Of a stretch of DNA of 64,000 nt, positions 42,846 to 64,000 are shown one piece after another. The stretch is from Glandiceps talaboti. Its lineage: Eukaryota; Hemichordata; Enteropneusta; Spengelidae. The notes under the pieces were generated by a model that saw nothing but the letters and a program-made list of their open reading frames with translations, ran no database searches and was not told the DNA's origin. The first letter of the stretch is position 1, and each line of letters begins with the position of its first letter. Location of the stretch: contig NC_135553.1 in the NCBI RefSeq assembly GCF_964340395.1, forward strand, positions 16,202,001 through 16,266,000. Direction: 5' to 3'. The translations under genes were made by a program, and so were the position numbers.

Positions 42846-43129
42846 GAAGAACATAATTATACCAGCGCCAGTAATATCAAAGAAAAATCAGGGAAAGTGA
42901 TGGCAATTTTGAACGCTTTTACTCATATTTCGAACACAGCAGAATGAATGACGTAGACACGCGTTGTCGTGACGTAGGACAACCAGGATACATATTTTTG
43001 GCTTATGTATGGTGTAATATGTAAAGTATACATAGAATTGGGGGGGGGGGGATTGAATGTGTTTGTATATATAACTATTTAATACTATATTATAAAACAA
43101 CTCTTGTTTTGTCTATATCAATATAAAGC

Positions 43130-43410
43130 TAGAATATTGTTGTGCATTGTGTTCTTGTCATGTAAATGTACAGCACTGTGGTGTACTTATAAATTAAATT
43201 CCGAGTGCATATACATTACATTGTGTATGTTTATTGCACATCACTGTGGCGTGCATATGCATTAAATTTCAGGGTATATTTACTTTCCAGTGTATATACA
43301 TTGTGTATGTTTGCAATTGTACAGCACTGTGGTGTACATATTTTAATTAAATACCAATGTATATTTACTTTCCAGTGTACATATATTGTGCCTACCATAT
43401 TTTACAGCTA
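43130..43410. repeat. three degenerate ~90-bp tandem units
   Basis: GTACAGCACTGTGGTGTAC or a variant recurs near 43168, 43235 and 43320, each followed by an ATTAAAT stretch and CCGAGTGCATATAC or CCAGTGTATATAC. Confidence 0.75.
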
Positions 43411-43570
43411 CGTAGTGTGTATTTGCATTAATGTTCAAGGTGCTTTTAGACTATGGTATCGTGCTTGTAACACTTAACACAGTACAACACACGTTACTTC
43501 ATTATCTGAGAAACTACCGAAGATGTGCACCTAACACTGTTGTCAGAAATTGTTTCATAACCTACGTGTT

Positions 43571-43656
43571 GTCTATCTATCTGTCTGTCTGTCTGTCTGT
43601 CTGTCTGGCTGTCTGTCTGTCTGTCTGTTTATCTGTCTAGTCTGTCTGTCTGTTTA

Positions 43657-43725
<69 letters not shown>

Positions 43726-43728
43726 TTA

Positions 43729-43765
<37 letters not shown>

Positions 43766-43854
43766 TTATCTGTCTGCCTGTCTGTCTGTTTATCTGTCTG
43801 TCTGTTTATCTGTCTGTCTGTTTATCTGTCTGTCTGTCTGTTTGTCTACCTACC

Positions 43855-43899
<45 letters not shown>

Positions 43900-43901
43900 C
43901 C
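43571..43901. repeat. (CTGT)n microsatellite with periodic TTATCTGT interruptions
   Basis: About 330 bases of CTGT with repeated TTTATCTG interruptions. Confidence 0.95.
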
Positions 43902-44428
43902 CTAACATATATATTTAGGTGACAGTTTGAAACAAAGAAATGATGCAATGGACTTGTAAATATATCTGTGACAGCTTCCATCTTGTAATGATATTTACAG
44001 ATACCTACTTTAAATGTGACTGACATTCAAAGGACATTGTATGTGTGTCGTACGTGAACTCATGCCTTACAATAAAAGTTTGAATTTAGCCAAATGTTGG
44101 CGAAATCTTATCTTCTTGTTGATTTAAATTTGTTATTGACTACCACACCACCAAATTCAGAGAGCTTTTGAGAGAACTTTGCTCCAAAAAGCATGCATGT
44201 TTATATTTCTCGGTTTGTTGAGAAAACGGTTATCAGTATGTAGTGAGGAAGATAGCTCTTTTATTGACAAATTACTGTATTTTAGTGAGGCCATGCATTT
44301 ACTGTCAAAATTCTTCCATTGCTCAATTTGACAGTTTTGTTAGAAATATTTTAATTTAGGGGTACAAAATACATCCATTAAAAGTAAAATCAATTTTGTT
44401 GGATGAGAACTAAAATGGCGCGCCCAGC

Positions 44429-44466
44429 CCCCCCCCCCCCACCCCACCCCACCCCACCCCACCCCA
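44429..44466 (-). repeat. C13-(ACCCC)n tract; G-quadruplex-capable on the minus strand
   Basis: A run of 13 C followed by five ACCCC units. The complement has at least six G runs of four or more with single-base loops. Confidence 0.85.
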
Positions 44467-45168
44467 ACCTTGCCACTCCCATCCACAGACTAAAAGAATT
44501 TTTTATCTTACACTGAACAAGTGATCTTACCTTGTACAAAGGATAGTCTCGTATATTCTGGTTTCAAGAACATTTTGATTTTGGAGTTGAATATCTTATT
44601 TGATAAATCATATATTTAATAGGAATAATACTTTTCAAAACAGACCAATCTACTGAAGTAGTAATATCATAATGTACAACATGTATCATAACAGTTGTCA
44701 ACAAAAATTATGTATATACCTGTTTTTGTTTGTTTCCTTGTCTAAAGTATGACATTTTGTCGGTGTCAGGGATCGTACAGGGTTTAGGCAATTAATCGCT
44801 GCCACGATAAGGACTGTACTGTATTAGTCAACTTCAACTATTTCGGACAGTTAATTATACACCGTGTTGCACCGTACAAGTACAAGGGGTTTGCACCGCC
44901 GCATATAACGCCCGGTATGTTTCTCTATCTCTTTTTCCAGTATCATAACATTTGACTTCTAAGAATGATGTATTAGCCTAGTAATGGTTCAATCCTATCC
45001 AGTACACAAATTTGTATAAATGATATCTGTGACGGTAGGAGGAACTGCGGTTAGATTTGAAAAAAAAATGTCTGACGTGAATGACGCGAATGGGGTATAG
45101 AATAACGTAACATCGTTTACACGTAAATACAATTCACTAGAGACATACAGTAAAACAGATCATGGTTG

Positions 45169-45363
45169 TTATTTGTTGAGAGACTGGTTGGCCAGATTCT
45201 GGTTGACAATGTTGAGAGACTGGTTGGCCAGATCCTGGTTGACAATGTCGAGAGTCTGCGGCTGTTTGTCTGGATCATTGTTTAATTGTCCATGTGTGCG
45301 TGTAGAGGACATACATGGCGTATTTGTCAATGTTTCAGTGTTTGGACATTGATCCTTCGTCAT
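45169..45363 (-). CDS. possible 64-residue peptide with 12-residue tandem repeats (hypothetical)
   Basis: An ATG-initiated frame whose last third holds two copies of a 12-residue unit (IVNQDLANQSLN type), from a 36-base tandem DNA repeat at about 45178-45250, plus a partial third. It is hydrophilic, with no signal peptide. It lies 208 bases upstream of gene E on the opposite strand. No family is recognised. It may be only an open frame across a short tandem repeat. Confidence 0.2.
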   Translation of the reverse strand: MTKDQCPNTETLTNTPCMSSTRTHGQLNNDPDKQPQTLDIVNQDLANQSLNIVNQNLANQSLNK

Positions 45364-45570
45364 GTGTGTCAGCGATTTTTAACCCCCTGATAGCAGCTAG
45401 TACCAAGTGTGCTATACGCAAGGTCAATGGTTAATAACAGAAGTTAGTTTGGTATCACGTTGTCTATTCAGTGGGATTATCAAAAAGTAGTATTGATCTG
45501 AAGTAACACATACTTAGACTTGCTAATTTGTAGTTTTATAACCAACAAGATTTAGGTAGATATAACCAAC

Positions 45571-58417
<12,847 letters not shown>

Positions 58418-58716
58418 CAGTCGTTTACCTTGTACTTTTGCAAAATTGTTCACTTCATTCACCAGCCACACCCCCTCGAGCTCCCTACGGATGATTATGG
58501 TGACGCTGTCTTCTCCACTGCTTCAAAGTATCTCCAAGACTAGTGTAGGTTTAACAGTCCAATATGAGGTTTCCCTTTGCAAAGCCCTGATCATATTTAT
58601 TTGTAAAAAATCACTTTTTATGTATCGATGCTGATGTCGCCACTGTTATTTTAATGCATAATAATTGTGCCGTACAGCGGTTGTACATCTCCAGAATGTG
58701 GTTATCATGTATATTT

Positions 58717-59056
<340 letters not shown>

Positions 59057-59082
59057 AGTTTTGATAGTTCTGGAACTCTTTC

Positions 59083-59113
59083 ACGCATAGCTATAGTACG
59101 ATCATCAGACAAC
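59083..59113 (-). ncRNA. degenerate hammerhead ribozyme (stem III and cleavage site missing)
   Basis: On the minus strand: GTTGT, CTGATGA, an enlarged stem II region, then GTGAAA running directly into GAGTTCCAGAACTATCAAAA. Compared with the copy at 60145, about 21 bases between two GAAA strings are absent, removing stem III, the cleavage triplet and the 3' side of stem I. Confidence 0.65.
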
Positions 59114-60033
59114 GATAATGAACTGTACTTGTCTTTTAAGAAATCCAACACCACCTCCGCCATATCTTCTATTGAAGAATGTGTCAACGATATTAAGAAA
59201 TGGATGACGCAAAATAAACTGAAGTTAAATGATTCTAAGACAGAAGTCATTTTAATTCGTTCCAAATTTGATCATTCGCCGTTGCCTCTCACTTCCATCA
59301 ACATATGTTCAAGTGTTATTGAAACTACTTCATCTGCGAGAAACATTGGTGTCATATTTGATGACAATTATACATTTCAACAACACATAATTACCACCTG
59401 CCGCACCATTCACTTCCTCCTTCGTAAAATTGGACACATCAGGAAATACCTCTCTCAGGATTCTTGTGCCACCCTCGTCCATGCTGTCATATCATCGAAG
59501 CTGGACTATTGTAATTCCTTACTATATGGTCTGCCTGACGTTCACTTACAGCGCTTACAACGTGCCCAAAATACGGCAGCTAGGATTATTACGCGCACCA
59601 GGAAATTCGAACACATAACCCCTATTCTGAAACAACTTCATTGGCTTCCAGTATCTCATCGTATTGTTTTCAAACTTCTGCTCTTCACTTATAAAGCCCT
59701 AAATGGAATATCTCCACAATATCTCAAGAACTTAATTACACCTCGTTCTTCATTACGCACTCTTCGTTCATCGGATAAATGCCTTCTGCATACACCCAAA
59801 TGGAATCTGGTTTCCTATGGTCGCCGTTCCTTCTCTTCAGCAGCTCCTGAACTTTGGAACTCTCTACCCCTGGACATTAAAACCTCTCCCAATGTTAACA
59901 TTTTCAAAAGACGCTTGAAAACCCACATATTTCAGAGAGCTTTTTCATCTCCTTTCTAACTCTAAGCGCCACTGAACATTGTTTTCTTTGGATATTTGGC
60001 GCTATATAAATTTATTAGATAGATAGATAGATA
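59114..60033 (+). mobile_element. 5'-truncated CR1/L2-like non-LTR retrotransposon
   Basis: An open frame runs to 59959. Homology starts right at the catalytic-motif region (NDNELYLSF, where ADDxxLY is expected). It continues through WMTQNKLKLNDSKTEVIL, ARNIGVIFDD, SKLDYCNSLLYGLP, LQRAQNTAARII, LHWLPVSHRIVFK and WNSLPLDIK, the typical end of CR1/L2 polyproteins. The 3' end TTTGGCGCTATATAAATTTA followed by (GATA)n is the usual terminus of that group. The catalytic core is lost, so it is inactive. Confidence 0.88.
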
Positions 60034-60045
60034 GACAACTGATAA

Positions 60046-60140
60046 TATAATATAGTATAATATAATATAATATAATGTAATATAATATAATATAATATAA
60101 TATAATATAATATAATATAATATAATATAATGTAATGTAA
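60046..60140. repeat. (TATAA)n pentanucleotide tract
   Basis: About 18 TATAA units directly upstream of the intact hammerhead. A second such tract follows at 60397-60490. Confidence 0.92.
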
Positions 60141-60144
60141 TACA

Positions 60145-60187
60145 GTTGTCTGATGATCGCACTATGCGTGAAACTCCGAGTTACAAC
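60145..60187 (+). ncRNA. hammerhead ribozyme motif (Penelope-like element)
   Basis: GTTGT (stem I), CTGATGA, stem II CGCA/TGCG with a three-base loop, GAAA, stem III ACT/AGT with loop CCG, cleavage triplet GTT, then ACAAC, which pairs with GTTGT. The complete invariant core is present with a minimal stem III, as known for Penelope-type hammerheads. It is followed by GAGTTCCAGAACTATCAAAA and the GCTCTGC...GAGTTATA block. Confidence 0.8.
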
Positions 60188-60273
60188 CAAGAAAGAGTTC
60201 CAGAACTATCAAAACTATTGCGCTCTGCCACTGCGGTATAGAGCACTGTCTTAGCAGATTGATACTCACCGAG

Positions 60274-60401
<128 letters not shown>

Positions 60402-60490
60402 GAAATAATATAATATGAAATATAATATAATATAATGTAATACAATGTAATACAATGTAATATAATGTAATATAATGTAATGTAATATAT

Positions 60491-61720
60491 AATTCACGTG
60501 TTGTCCCTAGCTTCTATAATTCTTGGCGGTTCATTTTGGGGGCCATGACATGTATGAGAGCACGAAGGAGAGGGGAGGGGTGCGATTTATCTTTCTCCTC
60601 AGATCCCCCACCCCCCATCAGCTCGTTCCTCTACCTGCAGATTATGTATAAGTTAATCTGTTGTTGCGCGATGGGGTCTCTGTTTATATAATTATAATTG
60701 AGTAGTGTGTTGTAGTGGATCAATTGTCACAGCTATACAAAAGAGAACACTAGAGGTCAACACAGGGTCCAAACCCGGGGTTCAAGACCTTGACACGAAG
60801 ACAGCGTATTGAACTGCCATATTACTGACACACATGGAGCTATTGGAAACTGGAAAGCCTCTTGCTACCTGAACCATTGGTAACATCAAGATTGAAGATT
60901 AATAGAAGCTAGCCGCTGCAGTATTGGTCAACTAAGTAGACAAGAGTGTCTAACGCCAGACTTTGTTACACCCTAACATCGACATACACAATTCTCAAAT
61001 TATGTACCACAGTGGTAAGTCCAAATGTTCGTATACGTCAGTGTGTCTACACATATCTTGCACCGAATTCGTCGGAGCGCGGAGCCATATCATTTCAAAA
61101 TAGTCGGCGATTCCTACTGAACTTGAAGGGGAGTTTAATAGGAAGTCTAGATCCAAACTACAGATTTATTTGGAATTTACATGCAATCCATATAACAAAA
61201 ACAAAAAACTTTTGCAAATGTTAAACGTCTGTACGTAAAGACCCGGAACAGTTCCACACAGTCGATTCAAGTGTTTCTATTTTCGGATCATACAGTAAGC
61301 AGAACACACCAATTACCCTGCATGTTTGTAGAGCTTACATTGATACGACAACCAGTGATAACCCAGACCAATACATGTACATGTACATAATGCCAGATAG
61401 GACTTTGAACCAAGCTAGACGATAACGTCAATTATCAAGATAGATGGCCATGGGGGAATGGCGTGTCATATCACCAGTACACTGTGTGATGTGTATTTAA
61501 ACGCCATCAGTAGGGTGGACGTCTCAGGTTGTAATGTGTTAAAGAAACCAAGGTTAAACATTTGAATACAATAAACCTGCACAATCAATCAATGTAACGC
61601 TGTCGCGTTCCAGTGATGGGATGTGACGTGACGTGGGGTCATGACACGAGGTTATATGTGTTAACTCAGCCGTCGATGGAGTGAAAAATCAGATTTAAAC
61701 TGAATGCCAACCGTAAGGCA
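60491..61720. other. unassigned non-coding stretch
   Basis: No exon or repeat family recognised on either strand. The only sizeable frame (60946-61224) lacks an ATG, flanking splice sites or any known motif. Confidence 0.5.
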
Positions 61721-61724
61721 ATCA

Positions 61725-62800
61725 CTAATTATGCAAACTACTCATTAAAGGTAAAAGTTGTATCAACAAAGTTCATAGGACAGGTGCATATTATTATGGT
61801 TTATATATGTACCATATTTAAATATTATATGAAATTTGAACCTTGAATTTTTAAGATACAGCCTAGTTACCTAAAATCGTTAATTATGCAAAATTTTCAT
61901 TAAAACTGTAAGCTATATCAACAAATTTTACTTTGATATGGTTAACATTGTGTACTAAATGATATTGAAATTCAAGTATGCATTCTTAAGATACATCCTA
62001 ATTACTGAAAATAATTAATAATGCAAATTAGTCATTAACACTGTAAGGTACATCAACAAACTTTATAGGGCGTATGGACTTTGTTATGTTTAAATGTTTA
62101 ATATATGTAGTAAATTATATTAGATTTGAAGTATGCAGTCTTACGATATATATAGCCTAATTACAGAAACTCATTAATTATGTAAAATAGTCATTAACAC
62201 TGTAAGGTACATCAACAAACTTTATAGGACATATGCAATTTGTTATAGTTAACGTATGTAATGAATTATATTGAAATTGAAGTATGGTTTCTTAAGAAAT
62301 AGCCTAATCACCAAAAATAATTAATTATGCAAATTATTCATTAACGCTGTAAGGTACATCAACAAACTTTATAGGGCGTATGGACTTTGTTATGTTTAAT
62401 ATATGTAGTAAATTATATTAGATTTGAAGTATGCAGTCTTACGATATATATAGCCTAATTACAGAAACTCATTAATTATGTAAAATAGTCATTAACACTG
62501 TAAGGTACATCAACAAACTTTATAGGACATATGCAATTTGTTATAGTTAACGTATGTAATGAATTATATTGAAATTGAAGTATGGTTTCTTAAGAAATAG
62601 CCTAATCACCAAAAATAATTAATTATGCAAATTATTCATTAACGCTGTAAGGTACAGCAACACATTTTATAGGGCAAATGCACTTCGTTTTGTTTAATGA
62701 GTATAACTAAATTATATTGAAATTGAAGTATGCAGTCGTGAGATATTACTTAATTAGTTGATTTCATTGATATGCAAATTTCTCTAATTAACATGAACAG
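61725..62800. repeat. ~150-bp AT-rich tandem repeat with dimeric higher order
   Basis: TAATTATGCAAATTATTCAT...CTGTAAGGTACATCAACAAA recurs about seven times (near 61745, 61900, 62035, 62193, 62340, 62490 and 62638). Units two apart are more alike than neighbours: GGGCGTATGGAC (62064, 62370) alternates with GGACATATGCAA (62224, 62522). The periods are 306 and 298 bases. Confidence 0.85.
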
Positions 62801-62873
62801 ATCTCGCTCATTGCTATTATCATTATATGTTTGCGTTTCTAGGCCTCAGGCTCATATGCAAAGTTTACAAAAT

Positions 62874-63028
<155 letters not shown>

Positions 63029-63035
63029 GAAAGTG

Positions 63036-63125
63036 TTAGTCTGGCACAGCTATAAAAAACACTTAGTCTGGCACAGCTATAAAAAACACAGTCTGGCACA
63101 GCTATAAAAAAAACGCTTAGTCTGA
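63036..63125. repeat. ~27-bp tandem repeat, three units
   Basis: AGTCTGGCACAGCTATAAAA with a variable A-rich and CGCTT spacer occurs three times, then a fourth unit breaks off at AGTCTGACTG. Confidence 0.88.
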
Positions 63126-63559
63126 CTGAAAAAATATATATATTACATAGTATTTAGTTTTGGAATTTCTCACCCCATAGCTTTTTATACATATTCACAC
63201 AAATTGAGCAAGATATTTGAATTAGCAGTATTCATTTAAAAAATTAACTTATTGTAATTTGGTTGGTTGTTAACATTGATTGGTAAGAGTTGGTTTCCAA
63301 GGTGATCATATACTGGAAAATTAAAAGAAAGTGTAACCCACCTTCGACATCCCCTAAGTTACACAAATAGAATATATTATGAGAATCAATACCATGATGC
63401 CGTCCTTGTGCTATGGCCAAAGACAAAGACGAACATCTGAAACTTATCAAAGCCTGAATAAATTTATGACTACAATTCAAAGATAAATATTTTTCAGGTT
63501 TAAGTACACTTTTAAAAATACAGTAAGTTCATAAATTGGGGTTTCTTCTCAACTGTCCA

Positions 63560-64000
63560 GCCCATATCAACTAGAGTTACTGTATTGTCCACAAGTTTGG
63601 TCACCCCATCGGCATAAATTCCTCAACTACCTTTATTCTGGAAAATCGTTCCCTGTTAAAGGAGTAAACCTCGATTACAGTAATCTTTGTCAGTATTTTA
63701 ATATTCAAAGTCTTCAATCTCGTAGGAAATTGCTGGATGCAGTCTTTTAAATATAAATGCTTAAATGTCTCTTTTAACTCAGTGTATATTGCTGCCAATG
63801 TTCCGTTTCATGTGCCATCCAGGAATCTCCGTTCCCAATACACATTTAAAATGGCACGTTTTAATTCTACTCAAAGGAAAAACTCGTTTTTACCTAGGAC
63901 CTCCATTTTTATCAACACCTTGCAAAACACTAACATATTTTCAAGTCTCAGTACTTAGAAAATATGTCCTAAATGAAATAGTTGATGTCTGAACTTAACG
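63560..64000 (+). mobile_element. non-LTR retrotransposon 3' fragment, continues past the window edge
   Basis: ACTAGAGTTACTGTATTGTC, CACAAGTTTGGTCACCC, TTTGTCAGTATTTTAATATT, GTAGGAAATTGCTGGATGCA, CAGGAATCTCCGTTCCC, TACTCAAAGGAAAAACTCGT and TTTTTACCTAGGACCT follow in the same order as in the reverse complement of 612-1020. It is the same family as the left-end copy, in the opposite orientation. The C-terminal reverse transcriptase tail frame is 63737-63958. Confidence 0.8.

Larger units (their letters stand above)
40156..45168. other. intergenic region between genes D and E
   Basis: Five kilobases with no supportable coding exon. Contents I can name are a (TA)n tract at 41303-41360, a hairpin element at 42.7 kb, a tandem repeat at 43.1-43.4 kb, (CTGT)n at 43.6-43.9 kb and a C-rich tract at 44.43 kb. 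The rest is AT-rich and unassigned. Confidence 0.6.

Noticed and set aside
60946-61224. 92-codon open frame
   Set aside because: No ATG start, no recognisable motif and no splice context.

Overview
The window is nuclear DNA of a marine-type invertebrate animal. Genes are split by GT-AG introns, there are no rRNA or tRNA genes, the DNA is AT-rich, and it is loaded with long microsatellites, hairpin MITE-like elements, 5'-truncated non-LTR retrotransposons and Penelope-type fragments with hammerhead ribozyme motifs. Galaxin-like cysteine modules beside ZU5/UPA/death domains fit a lophotrochozoan or invertebrate deuterostome. I cannot resolve the phylum from sequence alone.

Five protein genes could be assembled exon by exon, with matching splice phases. 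Four form one locus (2.6-39.9 kb), which I call A, B, C and D. A (-, 5796-2591) and D (+, 35228-39919) encode cytosolic ZU5-UPA-death-domain proteins. B (+, 8743-17824) and C (-, 33204-21988) encode very large receptors: signal peptide, galaxin-like Cys-Cys repeats, a right-handed beta-helix region, a Cys-rich stalk, about 9-10 membrane helices, then cytosolic ZU5-UPA with no death domain. The order is A<- B-> C<- D->: two divergent receptor/adaptor pairs in mirror-image arrangement. Perfect or canonical NF-kappaB-like sites lie in both divergent spacers and in C intron 1. This looks like an UNC5-like signalling module split between a receptor and a death-domain partner, then duplicated in inverted orientation. 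It is my main candidate for an undescribed system.

The fifth gene, E (+, 45571-57763), is an 11-exon Gfo/Idh/MocA-family oxidoreductase. Its first intron holds an 87-period, indel-free 56-bp minisatellite whose last unit forms the 3' splice site of exon 2. D and E each carry one apparent single-base frameshift, either assembly errors or early decay.

Mobile DNA: degenerate non-LTR reverse transcriptase copies sit at both window ends in opposite orientation, a third lies at 19.8-21.5 kb between B and C, and a CR1/L2-like copy lies at 59.1-60.0 kb between two hammerhead-bearing fragments. One MITE family is present in the A 3'UTR, a D intron and an E intron. Other hairpin MITEs sit at 23.1, 42.7, 55.2 and 56.0 kb. 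The 40.2-45.5 kb and 60.5-63.5 kb stretches hold repeats and no gene I can support.
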